Shown: positions 53,417 through 63,344, numbered from the stretch's first letter. The stretch: DNA of 64,000 nucleotides from Intestinibacter bartlettii (GCF_000154445.1 NZ_DS499566.1), one strand, 5' to 3'. The notes: generated by a model from the letters alone, not told the origin. Numbers and translations: made by a program.

Positions 53417-54697
53417 ATGTCTCAAATAAATAAAATACTAGATAATATAAAGTTGCCTCAAATTATGAAAGTAAGCCAGATATTTGATGATAGTAAGCTT
53501 GAAAATGTTGAAAAATATTTAAATCAAAAGCTAATTGATAAAAATATTAAAGATAAAATAAAACCAGGAATGAAAATAGCTATAACTGGTGGAAGTAGGG
53601 GGATTAGCCATTATAAAGAGCTTATGAAAACTGTTGTAAGCTTTGTTAAAGAATGTGGTGGAGTTCCATTTATAGTACCATCTATGGGAAGCCACGGTGG
53701 CGGAACATCTAAAGGTCAGGAAAATATGCTTAAAAAACTAGGCATAACTAAATATACTGTGGGCTGTGAAATAATATCTTCTATGGATGTTATGGAAGTT
53801 GGGAGAACTTCAAAAGATTTACCTGTTTATATCGATAAAAATGCAGCAAATGCAGATGGAATTATATTGTTAAACAGAGTAAAGTTACATACTTCATTTA
53901 GAGGCAAATACGAAAGTGGACTCATTAAAATGATGGCAATCGGTCTTGCAAAACGAAAAGGTGCAGATATGACACATTCGCTTAGATATGAAAATATGGC
54001 TAATAATCTGCTTGAAGTAGGGACAATTGCCATTAATAACTTAAATATAATCTGTGGCGTCGCATCTATAGAAAATGGATATAACGAAGTTAACGATGTA
54101 TTTGTGCTACATAAAGATGAAATTTTAGAAGAAGAACCTAAGATTTTGGAAAAATCAAAACACCTTATGTCTAGAATATATCTAGATGATATAGATGTAC
54201 TTATCGTAAATGAAATAGGCAAAAATATAAGCGGTACTGGAGTTGATACAAATATTGTGGGAAGATTTCATACAAATGCCGCAAGTGGAGGCCCAAATAC
54301 TATAAAACTTGGATTTTTAGATATAAGCGAAAAAAGTGGTGGCAATGCAAATGGAATGGGTCTTGCGGACTTTATATCTAAAAAATTTCAAAACAAAATA
54401 GATTTTCCTGCAACTTATATAAATGCAATTACATCAACTGAACCAAATAGCGTAAAAATGCCACTTGTTTTGGATAATGATAAATATGTATTTAAAGGGT
54501 GCGTAAAGCTTTGTGGAGCTTTAAATTTAGATGATATAAAACTTGTTATAATAAACAATACAAAAGAACTAGACGAGATTTATATGAGCAAGGCTGCATT
54601 TGAAAATGTTGTAGATAAATCAAAGGTTAAAAAGGAATCAGATTTATTTGATATACCATTTGATAAAGAAGATAATTTAGATGTATTTAAAAAATAA
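53417..54697 (+). CDS. LarA-like nickel-dependent racemase homologue (DUF2088)
   Basis: This 426-residue protein belongs to the LarA family, enzymes that racemise or epimerise 2-hydroxyacids with the nickel-pincer nucleotide. Candidate catalytic and ligand residues line up with LarA: H93 (PSMGSHGGGT), H158 (VKLHTSFRG), K171 (ESGLIKMMAIGL, the lysine that would bind the cofactor) and H187 (GADMTHSLR). It is not LarA itself: the substrate-binding parts differ. The start lies 1 bp after the DUF1667 stop, so it is in the same operon. LarE, needed for its cofactor, is encoded at 30672. The substrate is unknown. Confidence 0.8.
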   Translation: MSQINKILDNIKLPQIMKVSQIFDDSKLENVEKYLNQKLIDKNIKDKIKPGMKIAITGGSRGISHYKELMKTVVSFVKECGGVPFIVPSMGSHGGGTSKGQENMLKKLGITKYTVGCEIISSMDVMEVGRTSKDLPVYIDKNAANADGIILLNRVKLHTSFRGKYESGLIKMMAIGLAKRKGADMTHSLRYENMANNLLEVGTIAINNLNIICGVASIENGYNEVNDVFVLHKDEILEEEPKILEKSKHLMSRIYLDDIDVLIVNEIGKNISGTGVDTNIVGRFHTNAASGGPNTIKLGFLDISEKSGGNANGMGLADFISKKFQNKIDFPATYINAITSTEPNSVKMPLVLDNDKYVFKGCVKLCGALNLDDIKLVIINNTKELDEIYMSKAAFENVVDKSKVKKESDLFDIPFDKEDNLDVFKK

Positions 54698-54744
54698 ATA
54701 CAGAATATTTGTATTTAAGTAAAGTTTTAAATATTAATGTGTAT

Positions 54745-54785
54745 AAAATACCTATTGTATAAAAAGATACGATAGGTATTTTTTA
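54745..54785 (+). terminator. Intrinsic terminator of the redox operon
   Basis: AAAATACCTATTGTAT/ATACGATAGGTATTTT, a 16-bp stem with one G-U type mismatch, loop AAAAAG. Confidence 0.85.
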
Positions 54786-54960
54786 GGTAAAAAATGTGCA
54801 TGCCATTTATGTTAAATAAAATTAAAAAAACTAGCGATTAATGTTAAAATAACGTAAAAATAATATACATCATGTTAATGAATAGTAAAAATTCCTTTTT
54901 AATAACTAATTTTCAGAAAATTTATAATATAATAAAAGTAAATAAGAAAGGAGTGATACT

Positions 54961-55056
54961 ATGACAGGTATAGCTTGGATATTTATGGGAGTTGCATGGA
55001 CTATAATTATAGGAGCTGCAGTTTTGGCAATGAAGGAAATCGTAAAAAACAGTTAA
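54961..55056 (+). CDS. Small single-pass membrane protein (31 aa)
   Basis: ATG lies 6 bases after AAAGGAG. The product begins MTGIAWIFMGVAWTIIIG and ends in a charged tail (KEIVKNS), so it forms one membrane helix with Trp residues near its end. It resembles the small subunits (MetS type) that go with NSS-family amino acid transporters, but no such transporter lies next to it here. The excellent ribosome binding site and the clean membrane form make it probably real. Confidence 0.6.
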   Translation: MTGIAWIFMGVAWTIIIGAAVLAMKEIVKNS

Positions 55057-55171
55057 AAATAACTAGTAGGAGAAAAACAATTAATCTATGAACTATTATG
55101 ACATATATAAAAATTATCTATATATAGATAAAAAACAGTTTTTAAATTTCAATAAGTATAGTTTAAAGTAT

Positions 55172-55216
55172 AAAAAAGCTCTTTAAGGAAAATATATTTC
55201 TTTAAAGAGCTTTTTT
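55172..55216 (+). terminator. Intrinsic terminator
   Basis: AAAAAAGCTCTTTAA pairs with TTTAAAGAGCTTTTTT around an AT loop, about 115 bp after the small membrane gene. Confidence 0.85.
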
Positions 55217-55390
55217 CTTGAAAATTTATAATTTAGAAATCAAGACGACTGCAAAAAAGATTATAAAATATGTTATAATGGATATTTAGAAAAAGTTATT
55301 AACAAAACTTATTAAGAGAAAAGATAAATTTAATTAGTATATATTGTATTAAAAAGATAACAATAAAATATTACGACTTAAAATAAAAAA

Positions 55391-55416
55391 GAAAGGAGTA
55401 GCCAATATATTTTGGC
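55391..55416 (+). promoter_or_regulatory. mutS: mutS ribosome binding site with hairpin spacer
   Basis: GAAAGGAG (55391-55398) lies 30 bases before the ATG, too far for normal use, but GCCAA/TTGGC at 55401-55416 can fold and cut the effective spacing to about 14. No closer ribosome binding site and no in-frame upstream start exists. Confidence 0.45.
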
Positions 55417-55428
55417 AATATAAACAAA

Positions 55429-58302
55429 ATGGAAATCGACAGAAGTAAATTAACTCCTATGATGAAGCAGTATTTCGATACGAAAGAAAAATATCCTGAT
55501 TGTATATTGTTTTTTAGATTAGGAGATTTTTATGAAATGTTCTTTGAAGATGCAATAGTAGCATCAAAAGTACTAGAAATAGCGCTAACAGGAAAAGCTT
55601 GTGGGCTTGAAGAAAGGGCTCCTATGTGTGGAGTTCCGTTTCATGCTGCAAATGCATATATATCAAAATTAGTTGAAAACGGATATAAAGTAGCAATAGG
55701 CGAACAAATGGAAGATCCAGCTCTTGCAAAAGGAATCGTGAAAAGAGAAGTAATAAGAGTTGTAACTCCAGGTACTGTTCTTGAAGGAAATTTACTTGAA
55801 AACAAGAAAAATAACTACCTTATGTCTTTATATAAAGAAAATGATAATATAGGTCTTTCTTATGTAGATATAAGTACAGGTGAGACTAATGCGACTGTCT
55901 TAAAAAGAGACAAGTTAATCGAGGAAATCGCAAAAGTTTCTCCATCTGAGATAATAATAAATGATTTAGATTATATAAAAAACCTAGAGGCCATTGCTTC
56001 TTTATCAAATATATATTTAAATACAAATTTTGATGAAGCTTATTTAGATGAAAATATATTAAAACAATACTTTAGCGATGAGTATCTAAGCAAAGTTAAA
56101 TTTGATGAGAATGGACTTATAAATAGAAGTTTATGTGTTTTATTAAACTATATATACAATACTCAAAAACAAGTAACTTCTAATATAAATAATATAAACG
56201 TATACAACTCATCAAATTACATGGTGCTTGATATGTTTACTCGTTCAAACTTAGAGCTTACAGAAACTATAAGAACTAAGAAAAAGAAAGGCTCACTACT
56301 TCACGTACTAGATAAAACTTCGACTGCTATGGGTGGAAGAATGCTTAGAAAATATGTTGAAGAGCCATTAGTGGATAAAAAGAGAATACAAAATAGATTA
56401 GACGTAATTGAGGAGATAAAAGACGATTACTCACTTAGAATCGATTTAATCGAAATCTTAAAAAATGTATATGATATAGAGCGTATATGCGGTAAAATCG
56501 CGTTTGAAAAAGTTACACCAAAAGAACTTATAAACTTAAAAAACTCGATTGAAAAATTACCAGAGCTTAAAAGAAGAATAGAAGACTCTGATGCTGAGAT
56601 ACTAAAAAACTATGCAGGTAAGATGGAAACACTTGATGATATTTACGACTTAATAGATAGAGCAATCCTTCCAGAGCCTAGCATAACTATAAAAGATGGA
56701 AATATAATTCAGTCAAGCTATAATGAAGAATTAAGAGAGCTTAGAGAAGTTTCAACAAACGGCGCGTTTATGATTAAAGAAATCGAAAACCGTGAGAAAG
56801 AAAAAACAGGAGTTAAATCTTTAAAAATAGGATTTAATAAAGTGTTTGGATATTATATAGAAATAACAAAGGCTAACTTAGCTACTGCTAATATAGACGA
56901 CAGCTATATAAGAAAGCAAACCCTAAGTAATGCAGAAAGATATATAACTGAAGAATTAAAAATAATAGAAGATAAAATACTTCATGCAAAAGAAAAAATA
57001 GGTGTGCTTGAATACGAATTATTTGTACAAGTTAGAAAATACATCTACGATAATATAGATAGAATACAAAATGTAGCTAAAATAATAGCAAATATAGATG
57101 TATTTACCTCATTTGCAACAGTGGCTGACTTAAATAACTATGTAAAACCTAATATAAACGACAACAATAAACTTGACATTAAAAACGGACGTCACCCAGT
57201 TGTTGAAAATATAGTTGGTGAAGAAAACTTTGTGCCAAACGACACTTATTTAAGTGACGATGAAAATATTATAAATATAATCACAGGGCCTAATATGGCA
57301 GGTAAATCGACTTATATGAGACAAAGTGCGATAATAGTACTTATGGCACATATGGGAAGTTTTGTCCCAGCGGATTTTGCAGATATTCCAATATGCGATA
57401 GAATATTTACAAGAGTTGGGGCGAGTGATGACTTGTCTTCTGGCCAATCTACATTTATGGTAGAGATGAACGAAGTTTCACAAATACTTAAAAATGCTAC
57501 TTCAAAGAGTTTCGTAATCTTAGACGAAATCGGTAGGGGTACATCGACTTACGACGGTATAAGTTTAGCTTGGGCTATAGTTGAATATATCCAAAGCAAT
57601 ATAAAATGTAAGACTTTATTTGCGACTCACTATCACGAGCTTACAGATTTAGAAAACGAGTTTAGAGAAGTTAAAAACTACTCGATTTCAGTAAAAGACG
57701 ACGGAGAAAATATAATATTCCTTAGAAAAATAGTTGAACAACCAGCGGATAAAAGTTACGGTATATACGTTGCAAAACTTGCAAAACTACCAGATCAAGT
57801 TATAGAACGTTCATCAGAAATTTTAAGCGATTTAGAGAAAAACCATATATTTAATGGTGAAGTCTTAACTGGTAATTTTGATAAAGATAAAATAGCAAAA
57901 ACTAATTCCGAAGTTGCTATAACTTCTACAATAGATATTTCTAAAGAAGTTGTAAAAGAAAGTGAAAATGCATCTTTATACAAAGCACCACAAGATTTAT
58001 TTAGTTTTGAAAATGAACTAAATAAAATCGAAAACTCTAATTTAAAAAATGAATATGACTCTTTAAAATTAGAGCATGAGACTTTATTAAAAGAACATAA
58101 AAAAATGAAAAAAGATTATAATAAATTAAATGCAAATTATACTAAATTAAAAGAAGAAGATTCGCAAATATCATTTGGAAATATAACTCCAAATAGCGAA
58201 GTATTAGACGAGCTTTTAAACTTAGATATATTAAATATGAATTTAATCGACTGTGTAAACACATTATATAATCTACAAAAAAAAGCAAAAGAAAATAAGT
58301 AA
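55429..58302 (+). CDS. mutS: DNA mismatch repair protein MutS
   Basis: MutS (957 residues) recognises mismatches as a dimer and recruits MutL. The N-terminal mismatch-binding domain has LFFRLGDFYEMFFEDA (the Phe-x-Glu wedge). The ATPase has Walker A GPNMAGKSTYMRQ (about residues 620-632), Walker B FVILDEIGRGTSTYDG (about 699-714) and FATHYHEL. Between about 830 and 950 lies a long charged, coiled-coil-like insertion (LKLEHETLLKEHKKMKKDY) before the final helix, which makes it longer than the usual 850-900 residues. It is followed after 45 bp by mutL. Confidence 0.97.
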   Translation: MEIDRSKLTPMMKQYFDTKEKYPDCILFFRLGDFYEMFFEDAIVASKVLEIALTGKACGLEERAPMCGVPFHAANAYISKLVENGYKVAIGEQMEDPALAKGIVKREVIRVVTPGTVLEGNLLENKKNNYLMSLYKENDNIGLSYVDISTGETNATVLKRDKLIEEIAKVSPSEIIINDLDYIKNLEAIASLSNIYLNTNFDEAYLDENILKQYFSDEYLSKVKFDENGLINRSLCVLLNYIYNTQKQVTSNINNINVYNSSNYMVLDMFTRSNLELTETIRTKKKKGSLLHVLDKTSTAMGGRMLRKYVEEPLVDKKRIQNRLDVIEEIKDDYSLRIDLIEILKNVYDIERICGKIAFEKVTPKELINLKNSIEKLPELKRRIEDSDAEILKNYAGKMETLDDIYDLIDRAILPEPSITIKDGNIIQSSYNEELRELREVSTNGAFMIKEIENREKEKTGVKSLKIGFNKVFGYYIEITKANLATANIDDSYIRKQTLSNAERYITEELKIIEDKILHAKEKIGVLEYELFVQVRKYIYDNIDRIQNVAKIIANIDVFTSFATVADLNNYVKPNINDNNKLDIKNGRHPVVENIVGEENFVPNDTYLSDDENIINIITGPNMAGKSTYMRQSAIIVLMAHMGSFVPADFADIPICDRIFTRVGASDDLSSGQSTFMVEMNEVSQILKNATSKSFVILDEIGRGTSTYDGISLAWAIVEYIQSNIKCKTLFATHYHELTDLENEFREVKNYSISVKDDGENIIFLRKIVEQPADKSYGIYVAKLAKLPDQVIERSSEILSDLEKNHIFNGEVLTGNFDKDKIAKTNSEVAITSTIDISKEVVKESENASLYKAPQDLFSFENELNKIENSNLKNEYDSLKLEHETLLKEHKKMKKDYNKLNANYTKLKEEDSQISFGNITPNSEVLDELLNLDILNMNLIDCVNTLYNLQKKAKENK

Positions 58303-58347
58303 TCGGTTATTTGAACTTAAACCAAAATAACCTCTTGGAGGGATTAG

Positions 58348-60411
58348 ATGGGTAAGTATATAAATATTTTAGATGATTTAACAATAAATAAAATAGCTGC
58401 AGGAGAGGTCGTTGAAAGACCTTCTTCTGTAGTAAAAGAACTTTTAGAAAATGCAATAGATTCAGGAGCGACTCAAGTTGTGGTCGATATTACTGATGGC
58501 GGGAAAAAATGTATTAAAATAAGCGATAACGGAGAAGGAATATTATCTAGTGAAGTCGAAAAATGCTTTTTAAGACATGCTACAAGTAAGATAAAAAGTA
58601 TAGACGATTTATTTGACTTATACTCACTTGGTTTTAGAGGAGAGGCATTAGCTTCAATATCTGCTGTTTCAAATATAGAAATGGTCACAAAAACGAAAGA
58701 AGAGATGATAGGGACAAAGATAGTTTTAAGCGGTTCAAAGATAATTAAAAAAGAGCCCGTTGGAACAAAAGATGGTACAACAATAACTGTAAAAGACTTG
58801 TTTTTCAACACTCCAGTTAGAGCTAAATTTTTAAAATCAACTCACGCCGAAACTATTAATATAAGTGATTTGATAAATAAACTTGCAATAGGGAATCCAA
58901 ATGTAAGATTAAAATATATAAATAATTCAAAACTTATGTTAAATACGCCTGGAGATAACAAACTTATAAGTGTAATAAGAAGTATTTATGGAAAAGAAAT
59001 CACAGACAATTTAATTGAAGTAGATTACGAAGATGAAAAAATAAAAATCTCTGGATATATTGGAAATAACAATATATATAGATCTAATAAAAATCTTCAA
59101 CATATCTATATAAACAAGCGTTTTGTAAAAAGTAAGGTAATATTAGACGCTATAAATGAAAGTTATAAAAGTATAATTCCAATAAATAAATTTGGCGTTT
59201 GCTTTTTAAATATAAAAATCAATCCGAGCGAAATCGACGTAAATATACACCCTACAAAGCTTGAAGTGAAATTCCAAGACGAAAAAGAAGTGTATATAAA
59301 AATAAGAGATGTAATAAAAAATAAGCTTTTAAATATAAGCCTTATAGGAAAATATAAATCTTATGATAGTAGTGAAAATTACGTCCAAAATAAATTAAAT
59401 CAAATTGAAGAAAATAAAACAGAAGTCCAAAATATTAATGTAGCGAAGAATATAGAATATAAAGTAAAAGAAAATAATGAATATGAGAACAAAGACCAAG
59501 AAGCCATTAAAATAAATGAAAGAGATGATTTATCAACATTTAAATCTTTTAAAGAGGCTTTAGAAGAAAAAAATCATATAGATAAATCAAAAGAAGATTT
59601 ACATGATAATATAAGCTATGGTGAATCTTTAAATAATAACAATTTCGATAGAATTCATGAGGAAGAACAATCTGACTACTATAGCAATATGGGTTATATA
59701 GAAAATAATACTAAAGAAAGTAAATATAACGATATCGATAAGAAATTAGAAGAAATATCGACACAAGCATCATTTTTAGAAGAACAAGATGATATACTAG
59801 ATAAAATAGTTGATAATTCACAAAATACTCATTTTAGAGCTAGTGATTTTAAGGTGATTGGAACGATTTTAAATACTTATATAGTACTTGAAAAAGGGAC
59901 TTCTATGTATTTATTAGACCAACATGCCGCTCACGAAAAAGTTCTTTATGAGGAGTATATGACTAAGTTTAAAAATCAAAATATCGATATGCAGATGTTA
60001 CTTGATCCAATTGTAATTGAACTTTCTAGTGTAGATATGTTAGATGTTGAAAAAAATCTTAATTTATTTATGAAGTTCGGTTTTGAAATCGAGATATTTG
60101 GAGATAATCATATTATGGTCAGAGGTGTGCCGAATATTTTTGGAGTTGCACAATCTGAAAAATTTATATTCCAAATAATAGACAATATAGGGGACTTAGA
60201 AAGTAGCTACGATTTAAAAATGGATAAAATAGCATCTATGTCTTGTAGAGCAGCTATTAAGGCAAACGACAAAATCCATTTTGATGAGATAAATTCACTG
60301 CTTTCAAAAATGGAAAAGTGTGAAAATCCATACACTTGCCCACATGGCAGACCTTCGATGGTTGAAATATCAAAAAAAGAAATAGAAAAAATGTTTAAGA
60401 GAATTATGTAA
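58348..60411 (+). CDS. mutL: DNA mismatch repair protein MutL
   Basis: MutL (687 residues) is the mismatch-repair ATPase and nicking endonuclease. The GHKL ATPase is at the N-terminus: KIAAGEVVERPSSVVKELLE, NAIDSGAT and LGFRGEAL. A linker of about 180 residues, acidic and N-rich, separates it from the C-terminal domain, which has the metal endonuclease motif DQHAAHEKVLYEEY (about 523-536) and the zinc-site motif TCPHGRPSMVEI. The organism therefore uses nick-directed repair without MutH. GGAGGG precedes the ATG. Confidence 0.97.
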   Translation: MGKYINILDDLTINKIAAGEVVERPSSVVKELLENAIDSGATQVVVDITDGGKKCIKISDNGEGILSSEVEKCFLRHATSKIKSIDDLFDLYSLGFRGEALASISAVSNIEMVTKTKEEMIGTKIVLSGSKIIKKEPVGTKDGTTITVKDLFFNTPVRAKFLKSTHAETINISDLINKLAIGNPNVRLKYINNSKLMLNTPGDNKLISVIRSIYGKEITDNLIEVDYEDEKIKISGYIGNNNIYRSNKNLQHIYINKRFVKSKVILDAINESYKSIIPINKFGVCFLNIKINPSEIDVNIHPTKLEVKFQDEKEVYIKIRDVIKNKLLNISLIGKYKSYDSSENYVQNKLNQIEENKTEVQNINVAKNIEYKVKENNEYENKDQEAIKINERDDLSTFKSFKEALEEKNHIDKSKEDLHDNISYGESLNNNNFDRIHEEEQSDYYSNMGYIENNTKESKYNDIDKKLEEISTQASFLEEQDDILDKIVDNSQNTHFRASDFKVIGTILNTYIVLEKGTSMYLLDQHAAHEKVLYEEYMTKFKNQNIDMQMLLDPIVIELSSVDMLDVEKNLNLFMKFGFEIEIFGDNHIMVRGVPNIFGVAQSEKFIFQIIDNIGDLESSYDLKMDKIASMSCRAAIKANDKIHFDEINSLLSKMEKCENPYTCPHGRPSMVEISKKEIEKMFKRIM

Positions 60412-60442
60412 ATATATAAATTAGAATTGAGGAAGATATATA

Positions 60443-61384
60443 ATGAAGAAAATACCGCTTATAATACTTACAGGTCCAACAGCAGTTGGAAAAACTGATT
60501 TATCGATTAAGCTTTCTAAATCATTAAATGCAGAGATAATATCTGCAGATTCAATGCAAATATATAAATATATGGATATAGGTAGTGCAAAAGTCACAAA
60601 AGAAGAGATGGACGGGGTAGTTCATTATATGATAGATGAAGTAACACCTGATGTTCCCTTTTCAGTAAGTGAGTTTCAAATGCGAAGCGAAAAATATATA
60701 GAAGAAATAAATAAAAAAGGAAAAAACGTACTTATAACTGGTGGGACAGGGCTATATCTAAACTCCCTTATATACAATATGGACTTTGCAAAATCAAATG
60801 CAAATAATGAAATAAGAGAAAAATTAGAACAAGAACTGGCAGAAAACGGCATAGATTATATGCATGAAAAACTAAGAGGTTTAGATGAAGAGGCAGCAAA
60901 CAGAATCCACAAAAACAACACAAAGAGGGTTATAAGAGCTATAGAAGTTTGTATGAGTGGACAAAAAATGAACGATTTTTCAAAAGATCTTAGATACAAC
61001 GAAAAATACAAACCTATAATAATAGTTTTAAATAGAGATAGGGAAGTTTTATATCAAAGAATAAATAAAAGAGTGGATATAATGCTAGAAAATGGACTAT
61101 TAGACGAAGTTAAAGAACTACTTAAAATGGGTTATACAAAAGATATGATTTCTATGCAGGGGATAGGATATAAAGAAATGATAAAATATCTAGATGGTGA
61201 GTATACTTATGATGAAGCTATAGAAATTATAAAAAGAGATTCAAGAAGATATGCAAAGCGCCAGTTAACTTGGTTTAAAAGATATCAAGATGCTAAGTGG
61301 TTCGATTTAGATAAATACCAAGATATAGAAATTTTAAAAGAAGATATCATTAATCATATTGAAAAATTGCTAGAAATTGTATAA
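60443..61384 (+). CDS. miaA: tRNA dimethylallyltransferase
   Basis: MiaA (313 residues) transfers a dimethylallyl group to A37 of tRNAs that read UNN codons, making i6A for MiaB. The P-loop is LTGPTAVGKTDLS (about residues 9-21). Other blocks are ISADSMQIYKYMDIGSAK, TGGTGLYLNSLIY, NNTKRVIRAIEV and SMQGIGYKEMIKYL. GAGGAAG precedes the ATG. It lies between mutL and hfq in the conserved order. Confidence 0.97.
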   Translation: MKKIPLIILTGPTAVGKTDLSIKLSKSLNAEIISADSMQIYKYMDIGSAKVTKEEMDGVVHYMIDEVTPDVPFSVSEFQMRSEKYIEEINKKGKNVLITGGTGLYLNSLIYNMDFAKSNANNEIREKLEQELAENGIDYMHEKLRGLDEEAANRIHKNNTKRVIRAIEVCMSGQKMNDFSKDLRYNEKYKPIIIVLNRDREVLYQRINKRVDIMLENGLLDEVKELLKMGYTKDMISMQGIGYKEMIKYLDGEYTYDEAIEIIKRDSRRYAKRQLTWFKRYQDAKWFDLDKYQDIEILKEDIINHIEKLLEIV

Positions 61385-61468
61385 AATAATAGTATAGAGT
61401 ACTATATAAATTATTGAATACAAGAAATTACTATGTGATTTTTGTAACAATAACACTTAAATGTACAA

Positions 61469-61517
61469 AGAAAATCTATGAGGATTTTTGGGATAAAGAT
61501 TTCTTTATAGATTTTCT
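61469..61517 (+). promoter_or_regulatory. Hairpin in the hfq leader
   Basis: AGAAAATCTAT pairs perfectly with ATAGATTTTCT over 11 bp. No T run follows, so it is not a clear terminator. It lies about 45 bp before the hfq start and may influence hfq mRNA processing or translation. Confidence 0.4.
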
Positions 61518-61562
61518 AAAATTAATAAAAATATAAATAAACTTATCAGGGAGGGCATTAAA

Positions 61563-61805
61563 ATGAAAAATACAGTTTTAAATTTACAAGATTTATTTTT
61601 AAATAATGCTAGAAAAGAAAGAATACCAGTTACAATATTCTTAATGAATGGGGTACAAGTAAAAGGAAATGTAAGAGGATTTGATAGTTATATAATCTTA
61701 CTTGAAGGTGAAAACAGACAACAAAACATGATATATAAACATGCTGTTTCAACAATAGTACCAAGTAAATACATAAACTTACAAAATCAACAAAATAATA
61801 GATAG
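61563..61805 (+). CDS. hfq: RNA chaperone Hfq
   Basis: Hfq (80 residues) forms a hexameric Sm ring that helps small RNAs pair with mRNAs. Family blocks are LQDLFLNNARKERIPVTIFL (Sm1, residues 7-26), NGVQVKGNVRGFDSYIILLE (residues 28-47) and the Sm2 motif YKHAVSTIVPSK (about 58-69). Length and sequence match Gram-positive Hfq. GGGAGGG precedes the ATG. A strong terminator follows, so the mutS-mutL-miaA-hfq run ends here. Confidence 0.97.
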   Translation: MKNTVLNLQDLFLNNARKERIPVTIFLMNGVQVKGNVRGFDSYIILLEGENRQQNMIYKHAVSTIVPSKYINLQNQQNNR

Positions 61806-61851
61806 TACTATATAAATTAAAATTATTTTAAATTTAGAATTTTTCTAGAAG

Positions 61852-61908
61852 AAAAGGTACTTATGTAAATTAATAATTATTTATTAGTTTATATAAGTAC
61901 CTTTTTTC
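61852..61908 (+). terminator. Terminator of hfq
   Basis: AAAAGGTACTTATGTAAA pairs with TTTATATAAGTACCTTTT, a long stem followed by TT. Confidence 0.85.
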
Positions 61909-62054
61909 TGTCTTGAACAAAGAAAAAGTGTATGTTAAAATTTAAAATGTTGGATAATTATAGATAAAATAAAAATATAAAATTAGATAAATTTTATACA
62001 ATAACTTAAAAAAATATAGTTTATATATAAATAAAAATAAAGTAGGAGAAAGAT

Positions 62055-63344
62055 ATGTTAAAAGAAACTAGCGAATTATTAAAACAGTTTTATGATTTAG
62101 ATGATGAAGTATTTGAATTATCACAAGAAGTAATGGAAGATATAAAAGAAAAATTTGATGAAATAAAAGAAATAAGAGAATTTAACCAATATAAAGTGTT
62201 AAAAGCAATGCAAGAAGCTAATTTATCAGACAACCACTTCAACTGGACAACAGGATACGGATACAATGATATCGGTAGAGAAAAAGTTGAAGAAATATAT
62301 GCAAATGTATTTGGGGCTGAAGATGCACTTGTTAGACCTATAATAGTTAATGGAACACATGCACTTAGCTTATGTGTACAAGGGCTTGTTAGACCAGGAG
62401 ATGAGATTTTATCAATAACATCAACTCCATATGATACCTTACAAGGAGTTATCGGTATAAGAGAAGAAAAAGGTTCATTAAAAGAATACGGAGTTACTTA
62501 CGATGAAGTTGATTTCTTAGAAAATGGAGATATAGACTTAGAAGGTGTTAAGAAAAAAATAAACGAGAGAACTAAATTAGTAATGATTCAAAGGTCAAAA
62601 GGTTACTCTTGGAGAAAATCACTTAGTATAGCTGATATAAAAGAAGCTATAGATGTTGTTAAATCTGTAAATAAAGACATAATAGTTATGGTAGATAACT
62701 GCTACGGTGAATTCTTAGACACTAAAGAACCAACAGAAGTAGGAGCAGATGTAATGGCTGGTTCACTTATCAAAAACCCAGGAGGTGGGCTTGCTTTAAC
62801 TGGTGGATATATAGCTGGTAGAGCTGACTTAATAGAAATGATATCTTATAGATTAACATCACCAGGAATAGGTAAAGAATGTGGACTTACTTTCGGAACT
62901 ACAAGAACTGTACTTCAAGGATTCTTTATGGCACCATATGTTACATCACAAGCTGTAATGGGAGCTATATTCTGTGCTAGAGCTTTTGAAAAATTAGGAT
63001 ACGATGTTCTTCCAAAATACGACGATTTAAGAAGTGATATAATACAAGTTGTAAAACTTAACAATGCTGAAGAAGTTATAAGCTTCTGCCAAGGTGTACA
63101 AGCAGCAGCTCCAGTTGATGCATTTGTAAAACCAGTTCCATGGGCAATGCCAGGATATGAAGACGAAGTAATAATGGCAGCAGGTGCATTCGTTCAAGGT
63201 TCATCAATCGAACTTAGTGCCGATGCCCCAATAAGAGAACCATACAACGTATACTTCCAAGGTGGACTTACATTTGACCATTCAAAAATGGGAACTTTAA
63301 AAGCTATACAAGCTATTAAAAAGATGAAAGAAGAAAATAAATAG
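62055..63344 (+). CDS. Methionine-gamma-lyase-family PLP protein ('aluminium resistance' type, YnbB-like)
   Basis: The 429-residue PLP enzyme of fold type I has DLDDEVFELSQ near the start, NWTTGYGYNDIGREKVEEIYANVF, DALVRPIIVNGTHALSLCVQG, and the PLP region MAGSLIKNPGGGLALTGGYIAGR (Lys near 241). Family members were named for aluminium tolerance, and the PLP cystathionine-synthase/lyase fold suggests C-S cleavage, but the natural reaction is not certain. It commonly lies just after hfq in Firmicutes. AGGAGAAAG precedes the ATG. Confidence 0.92.
   Translation: MLKETSELLKQFYDLDDEVFELSQEVMEDIKEKFDEIKEIREFNQYKVLKAMQEANLSDNHFNWTTGYGYNDIGREKVEEIYANVFGAEDALVRPIIVNGTHALSLCVQGLVRPGDEILSITSTPYDTLQGVIGIREEKGSLKEYGVTYDEVDFLENGDIDLEGVKKKINERTKLVMIQRSKGYSWRKSLSIADIKEAIDVVKSVNKDIIVMVDNCYGEFLDTKEPTEVGADVMAGSLIKNPGGGLALTGGYIAGRADLIEMISYRLTSPGIGKECGLTFGTTRTVLQGFFMAPYVTSQAVMGAIFCARAFEKLGYDVLPKYDDLRSDIIQVVKLNNAEEVISFCQGVQAAAPVDAFVKPVPWAMPGYEDEVIMAAGAFVQGSSIELSADAPIREPYNVYFQGGLTFDHSKMGTLKAIQAIKKMKEENK

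Larger units (their letters stand above)
55057..55428. other. Intergenic region before mutS
   Basis: It holds the terminator at 55172-55216 and the mutS leader with its hairpin at 55401-55416. TATAATGG at 55273-55280 (in GTTATAATGG) may be the -10 of mutS; a matching -35 is not clear. No further ORF was seen. Confidence 0.4.
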
